Shown here piece after piece: positions 26,440 through 34,833 of a stretch of 64,000 nt of DNA (position 1 is the first letter of the stretch; every line of letters begins with the position of its first letter). The stretch comes from Croceibacterium mercuriale (GTDB taxonomy: Bacteria; Pseudomonadota; Alphaproteobacteria; Sphingomonadales; Sphingomonadaceae). The position numbers were made by a program, and so were the translations under genes. The DNA is taken from positions 379,501-443,500 of the forward strand of contig NZ_JTDN01000001.1 of the NCBI RefSeq assembly GCF_000802385.1, written 5' to 3'. The notes beneath the pieces were generated by a model. That model was given only the letters and a program-made list of their open reading frames with translations, was not told the DNA's origin and did not search any database.

Positions 26440-28023
26440 ATGCTGTTCCACCGCCGCGCCGCCATCGGCACTGCCTTCGCGCTTGCCGGCAGCGGCCTGC
26501 TGCATCCCGCGCCCGGCATCGGCGCGCACCCCGCGCGGGCGCAGGCGCCTTCCGCTTCCGGCGGCGATCCGGTCGACGTCCGCCGCTTCGGCGCGCGGGG
26601 GGACGGTCTGGCGATCGACAGCCCGGCGATCAACCGCGCCATCGAGGAGGTGGCTGCGGCGGGCGGCGGCACGATCCACTTTCCCGCCGGCACCTATCGC
26701 AGCTTCACCATCCGCCTGCGCAGCCGCATCACGCTGCACCTGGCGCCCGGCGCGGTGATCCTGGCGGCAGATGCGCCGGCCGACGGGCAGGGCGGCTATG
26801 ATCTGGCGGAGGAGCAGGATCCGCGTGCGGTCGGCTTCCAGGATTTCGGCCACAGCCACTGGCGCAACAGCCTGATCTGGGGTGACGGACTGCACGACAT
26901 TGCCATCACCGGCGAAGGGCTGATCTGGGGCAAGGGGCTGGGCCGGGGAGACGGCAAGGACAACTGGCTGCAGGACCCCACCGGCCCCGGCACCGCCAAC
27001 AAGGCCATTGCGCTGAGGAACTGCCGCAACGTGCTGCTGCGCGACTTCAGGCTGCTGGAAGGCGGCTGGTTCGCGCTGCTGGCGACCGGTGTCGACAACC
27101 TGACGATCGACAATCTGCTGATCGACACCAACCGGGACGGGCTGGACATCGATTGCTGCAAGAACGTGCGGGTCACCAACTGCACGGTGAATGCGCCCTA
27201 CGACGATGCGATCTGCCCCAAGTCCAGCTTCGCGCTCGGCTATGCCCGGGTGACGGAGAACGTGACGATCAGCGACTGCCTGGTCACCGGGAATTATCAG
27301 GTCGGCGCGGTGCTGGATGGCAGCTGGCGCAGGATGCCGGCGGATTTCGCCCCGCTGATCCACGGCCGGATCAAGTTCGGGACCGAGACGAATGGTGGCT
27401 TCCGCAACATCACGATCACCAACTGCCTGTTCGAGGACAGCCGGGGGCTGGCGCTGGAGACGGTGGATGGCGGCGTGCTGGAGGACGTGACGATCAGCAA
27501 CATCGCCATGCGCGGCGTGGTGCACGGCCCGTTCTTCCTGCGGCTGGGCAAGCGGATGCGCGGACCGGCCGGTGTGCCGGTCGGCAGCATGAAGCGGATC
27601 GCGATCAGCAATCTGGTCAGTTCGGGCGCCAGCCAGTTGCCGGCGGTGATCGCCGGGCTGGCGGAACGGCCGATCGAGGATGTGATGATCAGCGATACGC
27701 TGCTGCATCAGGTCGGCGGCGCATCCGCCGCGATGGCCGCGCTCGATCCGCCGGAGAACGAGCTTGGCTATCCCGAGGCGACGATGTTCGGCGACCTGCC
27801 TGCCACCGGCCTGTTCGCCCGCCATGTGCGCGGGCTGACCATCAGCAATCTGGAGGTGCAGGTGGCGGCGCCCGATCCCCGGCCTGCCATGTGGTTGCAG
27901 GACATGACCGGTGTGGACCTCCATCGCCTGCGCCTGCCTCCGGGCGACCCCTGGCAGATCCGTCGCGTGCGGGGCTTCAGCGCCGCGCTGGTGCGCGGCG
28001 TTGCCGACCGACGGATCGACTGA
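26440..28023 (+). CDS. GH28 polygalacturonase / rhamnogalacturonan hydrolase family protein
   Basis: This 527-residue parallel beta-helix protein has an export signal ending ARAQ. Motifs of the Bacteroides-like GH28 branch are clear: VDVRRFGARGDGLAIDSPAI near residue 45, NTNRDGLDIDCCKNVRVTNC at about 228, NAPYDDAICPKSSFALG at about 250 (paired Asp), GRIKFGTETNGGF at about 308 (RIK) and EDSRGLALETVDGG at about 332, where the classical GHG is replaced. The enzyme would hydrolyse galacturonosyl linkages in the pectin backbone. CGGGGAGACGGG precedes the ATG. It is the second gene of the TBDR-GH28 operon. Confidence 0.88.
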   Translation: MLFHRRAAIGTAFALAGSGLLHPAPGIGAHPARAQAPSASGGDPVDVRRFGARGDGLAIDSPAINRAIEEVAAAGGGTIHFPAGTYRSFTIRLRSRITLHLAPGAVILAADAPADGQGGYDLAEEQDPRAVGFQDFGHSHWRNSLIWGDGLHDIAITGEGLIWGKGLGRGDGKDNWLQDPTGPGTANKAIALRNCRNVLLRDFRLLEGGWFALLATGVDNLTIDNLLIDTNRDGLDIDCCKNVRVTNCTVNAPYDDAICPKSSFALGYARVTENVTISDCLVTGNYQVGAVLDGSWRRMPADFAPLIHGRIKFGTETNGGFRNITITNCLFEDSRGLALETVDGGVLEDVTISNIAMRGVVHGPFFLRLGKRMRGPAGVPVGSMKRIAISNLVSSGASQLPAVIAGLAERPIEDVMISDTLLHQVGGASAAMAALDPPENELGYPEATMFGDLPATGLFARHVRGLTISNLEVQVAAPDPRPAMWLQDMTGVDLHRLRLPPGDPWQIRRVRGFSAALVRGVADRRID

Positions 28024-28037
28024 GGCAGGGGCGGCGC

Positions 28038-29093
28038 TCAGCCGTTGCTGGTCAGCCGCGCCTCGCGGAATGATACCAGGCGGGCGGCGGATTCATCCCA
28101 CAGGACCAGCCGCACCGATCGCAGGCTCTGGCGGATCGTCAGCCGGTTGATGTCGGCAAGCTCGGGCTGCGCCTTCAGCGCCGCCGACAGCCGGTAGAAG
28201 GGTATGTTGCTGCACAGGTGATGGATGTGGTGCATGCCGATATTTGCGCTGAACCAGCGCAGGATCCCGGGCAGGGCATAGTGCGAGCTGCCATGCAGCG
28301 CCGCTTCGTGGAAGGCCCACTCCCTGCCGCTGTTCCAGTAGGTATGCTCGAACTGATGCTGCACGTAGAACAGCCATACGCCGGCGGAGGCCGCAAGCAG
28401 GACAATCGGCAGCTGGATCAGCAGAAAGGCCGGCAGTCCGACCAGGAAGATCAGGCCCGCGGACAGGATCACGATGGCCAGGTTCGTCCCCATTGCACTG
28501 ATCCAGGGCCGCCAGCCTTCGCGCATGTGGCCCAGCGGCAGGCGGTACCGCAGGAAGAACAGCCATGCCGGGCCAAGCCCGAACATCACCGCGGGGTGGC
28601 GATACAGGCGGTATCGCAGCCGGGCCGCGAAGCTGAGCTGCGTGAACTCGGCCACCGTGAGCGTGTCGACGTCGCCCGTGCCACGCCGGTCGAGATTGCC
28701 CGTCCCGGCGTGATGCGTCGCATGACCCCGGCGCCACAGCTCGTAAGGGCTCAGCGTCAGCACGCCGATGGCGCGGCCCACCCAGTCGTTCGCCCGGCGG
28801 CCTCGGAAGAATGCGCCATGTCCGCAATCATGCTGGATCAGGAACAGGCGTAGCAGGAAGCCGGCCGCGGGCACCGCCAGCAGCAGCGTGAGCGCATAAT
28901 GGATTTCCAGCGAGAGCCACATCAGCGGCCAGAGCAGCACCAGCGGCACGGCGCTTGCCACCAGCTCCGCGGATGCGCGGCCGTTGCTGGGCTTGCGGAA
29001 GGTGGCAAGGTGACGCGCGATCGTGCGAAGATCACGAGGCCCGTTCGCCGGGTCTCCACGCATGCCCGGCGGGTTCGGATTGACGGTGCTCAT
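28038..29093 (-). CDS. Membrane fatty acid desaturase
   Basis: This 351-residue polytopic protein has the histidine boxes of the membrane desaturase family: HDCGHGAF, HATHHAGTGN, HQFEHTYW and GMHHIHHLCSNIPF. Hydrophobic stretches are placed between them (for example LVLLWPLMWLSLEIHYALTL and LAIVILSAGLIFLVGLPAFL). These histidines bind a di-iron centre that introduces a double bond into an acyl chain, using O2. It is convergent with GH28 (14-base gap) and probably unrelated to it. Confidence 0.9.
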   Translation of the reverse strand: MSTVNPNPPGMRGDPANGPRDLRTIARHLATFRKPSNGRASAELVASAVPLVLLWPLMWLSLEIHYALTLLLAVPAAGFLLRLFLIQHDCGHGAFFRGRRANDWVGRAIGVLTLSPYELWRRGHATHHAGTGNLDRRGTGDVDTLTVAEFTQLSFAARLRYRLYRHPAVMFGLGPAWLFFLRYRLPLGHMREGWRPWISAMGTNLAIVILSAGLIFLVGLPAFLLIQLPIVLLAASAGVWLFYVQHQFEHTYWNSGREWAFHEAALHGSSHYALPGILRWFSANIGMHHIHHLCSNIPFYRLSAALKAQPELADINRLTIRQSLRSVRLVLWDESAARLVSFREARLTSNG

Positions 29094-29225
29094 TGTTCGG
29101 ACGGAGCCTGTATCTGTCAGGACGGGGCGCGCACAAGCGCGATGTCGTCATGCTGCGATCGTTGCGACCATGGGGGAAGAGTGAGCCCAACGATCAAGAC
29201 GCGGATAAGATGCGTCGGTCCCGGC

Positions 29226-30683
29226 TCAATAGCTCCATTGCAACTGCGTCCGGATCAGGTCACCCTCTGCCTGGCCCAGCCGCCGTTCGTCGGCCTCGCG
29301 GCGCTTCATGCGTGCATAGGCGACCGTCAGTTCCAGCGCATCCATGAACGGCCATTCCAGCCCTAGCTCGATCTCGTCGGTTTCCAGCCGGGGCGCATTG
29401 GTGGCCGCCTTCCAGCCGCCGCGATAGCGCTGCCAGCGCCCGTAGGGACGGATGCGGCCGATCCCTGTCTCGCCCAGATCATAGGTCAGCTGCACATAGC
29501 CGCCTTCCAGCGGCGCCTCCGTGATGCGCTGGGTGGCGGTGTCGAACTGCGGCCCCTGTCCCCAGACCCACTCGGCCTGGATGCCGAAGGGCTGGGGGTA
29601 GAGGATGGCGTGGAGGCCGATCCGGTCTTCGCGGTAATCGACCGCGCTCACGCCACCGGTGCGCACCTCCGGCCGGAACCGGTTGAGCATGGCCGAGCCG
29701 CCGAGTTCCAGCACCTGACCCCGGAACAGAGGACCCAGTCCGTCCAGCGCGAAGGGCCAGGTGGCCATCGCAACCTTCATCAGGCTGTCGTTCCGCTCCA
29801 CCCGGTTGGTGCCCTGACCGTTGTAGAGGCCGACACCGAAGGCGCCGTAATTGCCGAACAGCTTCTGCCCGTCCTCGGCCAGGCGGTCCCAGATCCGCTG
29901 GACGTGCGGGGGTGTGTAATATGCCGTGACCCCGAGGTCGCGCTCGCCCGGAACCGCGCTGTTGATCGCGTCGGAGCGATCGAGCGGGATCCGGTTGGAG
30001 GAAGATTGCAGGTTCTCCCAGCCGAGCGGAACCTTGGACTGCCCGAACCGCAACCGGAAGCTGCGCTCCCGGTCCAGGAACACATCGACATAGGCATCGC
30101 GCAACTGGCCGAAGCCCTGCCGCGGTTCCGCGCTGGACTGGCTGTTCACGGCGGTGCCGAAATCGTGCTGCAGGTACAGCTCGATATTGTCCGTGACATC
30201 GCCCTGCAGGACCAGGCGCACCCGGCGCAGGGAGAACCCGCCATCGGCGTTGATCGAGGAATCATGGACCGATCGCAGACGCGACTGGCCGGCAGGCGCC
30301 GTCACGTCCCCATCCAGCACGCCGTTGTAGCGAAGCTGTGTGTAGCCGCGGAGCTGAAGCCGCTCGAACCAGGAATCCGTAGGCGGCTGCGCCACGCCGC
30401 CGGAGGGGAGGGTCTCCGCCAGCACGGGCAGGTCCGGCACGCCTGCTTCGACCTGCCCTGTCGCCGGCTGGACGGGGGGTGCCGTCGGCGGGGCCGGAGT
30501 AGCACTTGCGACTGCTGCCGCCGGCTGCTCCGGTGCCTGCAGCGCCTGCTGCAGCGCCTCGACCTGCGCCTTCAACGCATCGATCTGGCGCTGGAGGTCG
30601 GCCACACTTTGTGCCCGGACAGGTGCGGCAATCGAGATTGCGGTCGCGGCGAGCGCGATGAGATGCAGACGGTGCGCCGCCAT
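29226..30683 (-). CDS. OprO/OprP-family outer-membrane porin
   Basis: This 485-residue protein has a signal peptide ending APVRAQ. A short coiled coil (SVADLQRQIDALKAQVEALQ) of the type that trimerises these porins is followed by a Pro/Ala-rich linker and then a 16-18-strand barrel ending RTQLQWSY with an aromatic terminus. Typical segments are LRGYTQLRYNGVLDGD, GGFSLRRVRLVLQGDVTDNI and VFLDRERSFRLRFGQSKVPLGWENLQSSSNR. The family includes phosphate- and pyrophosphate-selective channels, but the substrate here cannot be told from sequence. It lies 117 bases downstream of mesD on the same strand, with no strong terminator seen between them. Confidence 0.85.
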   Translation of the reverse strand: MAAHRLHLIALAATAISIAAPVRAQSVADLQRQIDALKAQVEALQQALQAPEQPAAAVASATPAPPTAPPVQPATGQVEAGVPDLPVLAETLPSGGVAQPPTDSWFERLQLRGYTQLRYNGVLDGDVTAPAGQSRLRSVHDSSINADGGFSLRRVRLVLQGDVTDNIELYLQHDFGTAVNSQSSAEPRQGFGQLRDAYVDVFLDRERSFRLRFGQSKVPLGWENLQSSSNRIPLDRSDAINSAVPGERDLGVTAYYTPPHVQRIWDRLAEDGQKLFGNYGAFGVGLYNGQGTNRVERNDSLMKVAMATWPFALDGLGPLFRGQVLELGGSAMLNRFRPEVRTGGVSAVDYREDRIGLHAILYPQPFGIQAEWVWGQGPQFDTATQRITEAPLEGGYVQLTYDLGETGIGRIRPYGRWQRYRGGWKAATNAPRLETDEIELGLEWPFMDALELTVAYARMKRREADERRLGQAEGDLIRTQLQWSY

Positions 30684-30800
30684 GTCCTGTCCTTCAGCCC
30701 GAGTCAGGCGGGCGGATATGTCAGTTCCGTGACGCTGGGAAGAAGAACCTCGGGAGTCCGGGGCAAGGGTGATATCGCTGCTGACCGCTCCTGCATCCGG

Positions 30801-31829
30801 TCAGGCCAGAAGCTCTTCGCGCACGATGGCCGCGCCCGCGCCCAGCGCCCTGAGCTTGCCCGTGGCGACGCCCCGGGTCAGGGGCGCCATGCCGCAATTG
30901 GTGGCGGGGTAGAGCTTGTCCGCATCGACGAAGGCCAGCGCCTTGCGCAGGATGTCGGCCACCTGTTCCGGCGTTTCCACATGATCTGTCGCCACGTCGA
31001 TGGCGCCGACCATCACCTTTTTGCCGCGTACCAGCTCGATCAGTTCCATCGGCACGCGCGAGTTCTGGCATTCCAGCGAAATGATATCGATCGTGGATTT
31101 CTGCAGATTGGGGAAGGTCTGCTCATATTGCCGCCATTCCGATCCCAGCGTCTTCTTCCAGTCCGTATTCGCCTTGATGCCGTAGCCGTAGCAGATGTGC
31201 ACGGCGGTCTCCGCCGTCAGCCCTTCCGCCGCGCGTTCCAGGGTGGCGATGCCCCAGTCATTCGCCTCGTCGAAGAACACGTTGAAGGCCGGTTCGTCGA
31301 ACTGGATGATGTCGACGCCGGCCGCCTCCAGCTCCCGGGCTTCCTGGTTCAGGATCGTGGCGAACTCCCACGCCAGCTTCTCGCGGCTGCGGTAATGCGC
31401 GTCGTGCAGGGTATCGATCATCGTCATCGGACCCGGCAGCGTCCACTTGATCGGCTGGTCGGTCTGGGCGCGCAGGAATCTGGCATCCTCGACGAAGACC
31501 GGCCGGGGGCGCGACACGGCGCCGGTGACGGTCGGCACACTGGCATCGTAGCGATCGCGGATCCGGACAACTTCACGCCTGGCGAAATCCACCCCGGTCA
31601 GGTGTTCGACGAAGGTGGTGACGAAATGCTGCCGCGTCTGTTCGCCATCGCCGACGATGTCGATGCCGGCCTGCCGCTGGTCATCCACGGCCAGCCGCAA
31701 CGCGTCCTGCTTGCCAGCGGCCAGTTCCGCGCCCTCCAGTTTCCACGGGGACCAGAGCGTTTCCGGCTGCGCGAGCCAGGAAGGCTTGGGCAGGCTGCCC
31801 GCGGTGGTGGTCGGCAACAAGGTCGTCAT
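30801..31829 (-). CDS. mesD: MesD: folate-independent core methionine synthase
   Basis: This 342-residue protein matches only the C-terminal catalytic half of cobalamin-independent methionine synthase MetE and lacks the N-terminal folate-binding half. Predicted zinc ligands are visible in HICYG (His-x-Cys), the Glu of ISLECQNS and the Cys of ATNCGMAPL. TTTAGSLPKPSWL near the start is the substrate-side motif. Companion gene mesX lies immediately upstream (29-base gap), the arrangement known for the MesD/MesX system, which makes methionine from homocysteine without methyl-folate and needs oxygen. The ATG at 31829 was chosen because homology starts there. The frame is open to 31883, overlapping mesX. 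The riboswitch at 32974-33173 should repress it when B12 is plentiful. Confidence 0.88.
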   Translation of the reverse strand: MTTLLPTTTAGSLPKPSWLAQPETLWSPWKLEGAELAAGKQDALRLAVDDQRQAGIDIVGDGEQTRQHFVTTFVEHLTGVDFARREVVRIRDRYDASVPTVTGAVSRPRPVFVEDARFLRAQTDQPIKWTLPGPMTMIDTLHDAHYRSREKLAWEFATILNQEARELEAAGVDIIQFDEPAFNVFFDEANDWGIATLERAAEGLTAETAVHICYGYGIKANTDWKKTLGSEWRQYEQTFPNLQKSTIDIISLECQNSRVPMELIELVRGKKVMVGAIDVATDHVETPEQVADILRKALAFVDADKLYPATNCGMAPLTRGVATGKLRALGAGAAIVREELLA

Positions 31830-31858
31830 GCTGGGTACCCCTGTGGTGTTGGTATCGG

Positions 31859-32839
31859 TCAGCGGGCGCATGTGGCCGACCATTGTTCGAGCAGGGCCGC
31901 GTTGGGCCGGATCAAGTGCTCCTCCGCGAACTTCCCCTGCTCGATCGCCAGCCGGCTACGCTCCTCCCGATCGTAGACGATGCGGGTCAGCGAATAGTCC
32001 TGGTACTTCAGGCTGGGCTGGTACCGCTCCGCCGCGACCGAGTTGGCGTTGTAGATTTCGGGCCGGTAGATCTTCTGGAAGCTTTCCATCGTGCTGATCG
32101 TGCTGGCCAGCTCGAGATCGGTGTAGTCGCCGATCAGGTCGCCGATGTGGTAGAATGCCAGCGGTGCGACGGCATGACGCGGCATGAAGTATCGCACCTT
32201 CATGCCCATCTTCGCGAAATAGTCGTCGGTCGTGGACGGTTCGTCGTTCCTGTATTCGCAGCCCAGGACCGGGTGGGTATTGGCCGCGCGGTGATAGACC
32301 TTGCTGCTCGACACGCTCAGGCAGATGACCGGCGGCTTGGCGAAGTGTGACTGGAAGGTTTCGGAAGCCAGGAAAGCCTTGAACAGCTTCCCATGCAGCT
32401 CGCCGAAGCCTTCCGGTGCGCCGCCGCGGGGGTTCTGCGCGAGATGGTCCGGCAGCACGATGCTGAAATCATAGTCGCGGACATAGGAGGACAGGTTGTT
32501 GCCGACGATGCCCGGAATGCGCTCGCCCGTGCGCCCGTCCACCACGGTCGTCTGCAGGATCTCGATCAGCGGGAAGGCATGGTCCTGCGTATGCAGCCTC
32601 ATTCCGACCGACAGGATGGCCAGCTCCACGGAATATCGGTCCCCTGCCGGATTGTCCCAGTGCACCAGGGCATTGAACCGGTTGTCGATCATCCGCAGGG
32701 TGTTGCGCAGATTTTCCTGGCGGCTTGCACCGCGTGCCAGATTGGCGAAGTTGGTGGTGGTGCGCGTGTTGTCGGCCGGGCGGTAATCCTCGTCGAACGG
32801 GATGCTGCCTAGCGTGAACGTGAAGCCGCTGCTCGTCAT
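31859..32839 (-). CDS. mesX: MesX (DUF1852), partner of MesD methionine synthase
   Basis: This 326-residue DUF1852 protein opens with FTFTLGSIPFDEDYRPADNT and includes RTTTNFANLARGASRQENLR and YSVELAILSVGMRL. It has no signal peptide or membrane segment, so it is cytoplasmic. In characterised bacteria this protein is required for MesD activity together with oxygen; its chemistry is not settled. It is the first gene after the cobalamin riboswitch and is followed by mesD. AGCAGGTGAG before the ATG is the probable ribosome site and so the likely point of riboswitch control. Confidence 0.88.
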   Translation of the reverse strand: MTSSGFTFTLGSIPFDEDYRPADNTRTTTNFANLARGASRQENLRNTLRMIDNRFNALVHWDNPAGDRYSVELAILSVGMRLHTQDHAFPLIEILQTTVVDGRTGERIPGIVGNNLSSYVRDYDFSIVLPDHLAQNPRGGAPEGFGELHGKLFKAFLASETFQSHFAKPPVICLSVSSSKVYHRAANTHPVLGCEYRNDEPSTTDDYFAKMGMKVRYFMPRHAVAPLAFYHIGDLIGDYTDLELASTISTMESFQKIYRPEIYNANSVAAERYQPSLKYQDYSLTRIVYDREERSRLAIEQGKFAEEHLIRPNAALLEQWSATCAR

Positions 32840-32973
32840 GACTCACCTGCTGTTGCCGGGTGGGAGCCGCAGGCAGAGCGCGCAAGACATGCGCCGGCCC
32901 GGATGGCCCATCAGCCACCTGCCTGCGTCGAGCGCGATCCACCGGAGGAACCCCCGTCCGAGGACATCTATCG

Positions 32974-33173
32974 CGTCGGAGGCAGGTCTCCTGGCTTGCG
33001 GGTCAACACGGCAGTCCCGGCCTTCCCGAACCTGTTGCGAGGCCCAGTGACACGAAAAGGAACCGCCGCTCGCCGCTTACAGTTGCGGGGGCAGCGCCGG
33101 ATTTTGTCCTTCAGGGACATCACCGGCTTCCCGTCTTAGCCCCGCCACATGCCTGTGGCGGGGAACCTCGACG
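32974..33173 (-). promoter_or_regulatory. Cobalamin (B12) riboswitch upstream of mesX-mesD
   Basis: Read on the minus strand, the sequence holds the landmarks in order: GGGAAGCCGGTG (33133-33122 area), AATCCGGCGCTGCCCCCGCA then ACTGTAAGCGG, GTCACTGGGCC, GGGAAGGCCGGGACTGCC, and the perfect B12 box AGCCAGGAGACCTGCC (32996-32981). The outer P1 stem pairs CGTCGAGG at 33173-33166 with CCTCCGACG at 32982-32974, with one bulged base. mesX starts 135 bases downstream. No U-tract terminator was seen, so translational control at the mesX ribosome site is more likely, though unproven. Confidence 0.95.
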
Positions 33174-33212
33174 ATGCGCTTCAACACCAACGGCGATGCG
33201 GCGTCAACCGAA

Positions 33213-33238
33213 TATAAGCAACTCTTTATATGCTTATA
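33213..33238. promoter_or_regulatory. AT-rich inverted repeat between purU and the mesX riboswitch
   Basis: TATAAGCA and TGCTTATA form perfect 8-base arms around a 10-base AT-rich centre, an island of A+T in high-GC DNA. It lies 40 bases upstream of the riboswitch 5' end and 137 bases before purU. It probably marks the promoter/operator region for one or both divergent genes. A methionine- or SAH-responsive regulator would fit, but this is inference. Confidence 0.45.
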
Positions 33239-33374
33239 CACCAGTGCATGATCCGAGGACCGGGCATGTTCGGCAAGATGGGTTGCCAATATCCGCACCA
33301 TGATGGACGACGGCGGCGTCTCGATCTAAGCGCGCAGCAAGTCACACAGCTGACACCATCGCGGAGAGTGCCGA

Positions 33375-34226
33375 ATGTCCGGATCCTATACGCTGATCAT
33401 CAACTGCCCGGATCGGCCGGGCATTGTCTACAACGTCAGTGGCATCATCTTCGCCCATGGCGGCAACATCCTGGAATCCCGCCAGTTCGAGGACCGGGAG
33501 ACCGGCAGGTTCTTCCTGCGCATCGTGTTCGAGAGCGATGCCGAGGAATCCGTGATGGCCGACGCGCTGGGGAAGCTCGGGACCGAATTCGCGATGGACT
33601 GGCGGCTGGTGCGGACCGGCCAGCCGGTCAAGGTCCTGATCCTGGTGTCGAAGTTCGACCATTGTCTGGCCTATCTGCTGTACAAGGTGCGAATGGGCGA
33701 GATGCCGCTGGAGGTGGTCGGCATCGCGTCCAACCATCCGGCATCCGCGCTGACCGCCAGCGACATCCGCGACATCCCCTTCCATCATCTGCCGGTCACC
33801 CGGGATACCAGGGCGGAGCAGGAGGCCTGCATCAAGGAGCTGGTGGAGGAGAGCGGCGCGGAGCTGGTGGTCCTGGCGCGCTACATGCAGATCCTGTCGG
33901 ACGATCTCGCCACATACCTGTCGGGCCGCTGCATCAACATCCACCACAGCTTCCTGCCCAGCTTCAAGGGGGCGAAGCCCTATCACCAGGCCCATGCGCA
34001 CGGGGTGAAGATGATCGGCGCCACCGCGCATTACGTCACGGCCGAACTGGACGAGGGGCCGATCATCCATCAGGCGGTCGAGCGGGTGACCCACGAAGAT
34101 TCCGCGGACGATCTGGTCCGCAAGGGCCGGGAGGTCGAGAACCATGTGCTGGGCGATGCCGTGGGCTGGCACGTGGAGCATCGGGTGATCATGAACGGCC
34201 GGAAGACCGTCGTATTCAGGAACTGA
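33375..34226 (+). CDS. purU: Formyltetrahydrofolate deformylase
   Basis: This 283-residue protein has an N-terminal ACT domain (about 5-80, YTLIINCPDRPGIVYNVSG) and a C-terminal formyltransferase-fold domain (about 88-283). The catalytic Asn-His-Asp set is visible in CINIHHSFLPSFKGAKPYH and ELDEGPIIHQ. It hydrolyses 10-formyl-THF to formate and THF. PurU of E. coli is activated by methionine and inhibited by glycine, balancing the one-carbon pool. Its divergence from a folate-independent methionine synthase operon is therefore suggestive: cells not using methyl-THF for methionine synthesis must recycle THF another way. GGAGAG precedes the ATG. Confidence 0.96.
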   Translation: MSGSYTLIINCPDRPGIVYNVSGIIFAHGGNILESRQFEDRETGRFFLRIVFESDAEESVMADALGKLGTEFAMDWRLVRTGQPVKVLILVSKFDHCLAYLLYKVRMGEMPLEVVGIASNHPASALTASDIRDIPFHHLPVTRDTRAEQEACIKELVEESGAELVVLARYMQILSDDLATYLSGRCINIHHSFLPSFKGAKPYHQAHAHGVKMIGATAHYVTAELDEGPIIHQAVERVTHEDSADDLVRKGREVENHVLGDAVGWHVEHRVIMNGRKTVVFRN

Positions 34227-34256
34227 GCGCGGCTTGCCGGCGCATTCGGCCGCCGA

Positions 34257-34808
34257 TCAGGCTGGTGCGATATGCTTAGCCAGCACGACAAACGCCAGTT
34301 CGCGCGTGGTCGGAATGCCGCATCGCGGGTCGTCCAGCGGGAAGGGGCGCTGCTCCCCGGTTCGCTGGTATCCGCGACGTTCGTACCACGCGATCAGCTC
34401 GGGGCGCTGCCGGATGACGGTCATCTCCATGACGCTTGCCCCGAAGACATGCGCGGCGTGGTGTTCGGCCGCAGCGATCAGGCGGCGGCCAAGCCCGCCC
34501 GCCTGCGCATCGGGATGGACGCTGAGCAGACCCAGATAGGCGAGGGCGTCCGGCCTGGCCTGCACATGGACGCAGCCGCGCAGCCGCCCGGATGCTTCCG
34601 CCATCAGGATGGCCGATCCCGGTGCCGCGACCAGCCCCGCAAGCTCATCCGGGTCGGTGCGCTGTCCGCCAAGCAGGTCGGCTTCGTGCGTCCAGCCACG
34701 TCGCGCCGTATCCCCGCGATAGGCCGCCTTCACCAGGGCATGGAGTGCGGGAACATCGGCCGATACCGCCAGGCGAGCGCGCCCGGATCCGGCGGGGGCG
34801 TCCGTCAT
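34257..34808 (-). CDS. GNAT-family N-acetyltransferase
   Basis: This 183-residue protein has the GNAT core: ADVPALHALVKAAYRG at the start, LLSVHPDAQAGGLGRRLIAA as the acetyl-CoA pyrophosphate-binding loop (Q/R-x-x-G-x-G/A form), and AWYERRGYQRTGEQRPFP as motif B. Its substrate cannot be told. The start at 34808 (MTDAPAG) is supported by AGGAAGC. The frame is open to 34916, but that would overlap the ThuA gene upstream. It lies 25 bases after that gene on the same strand. Confidence 0.85.
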   Translation of the reverse strand: MTDAPAGSGRARLAVSADVPALHALVKAAYRGDTARRGWTHEADLLGGQRTDPDELAGLVAAPGSAILMAEASGRLRGCVHVQARPDALAYLGLLSVHPDAQAGGLGRRLIAAAEHHAAHVFGASVMEMTVIRQRPELIAWYERRGYQRTGEQRPFPLDDPRCGIPTTRELAFVVLAKHIAPA

Positions 34809-34833
34809 GCTTCCTGCCCCTCCGGCCATACGG

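Noticed and set aside
32981-32996. The B12 box read as a plus-strand element for purU
   Set aside because: The consensus box, the P1 stem and all other riboswitch landmarks are in order only on the minus strand, so it serves mesX.
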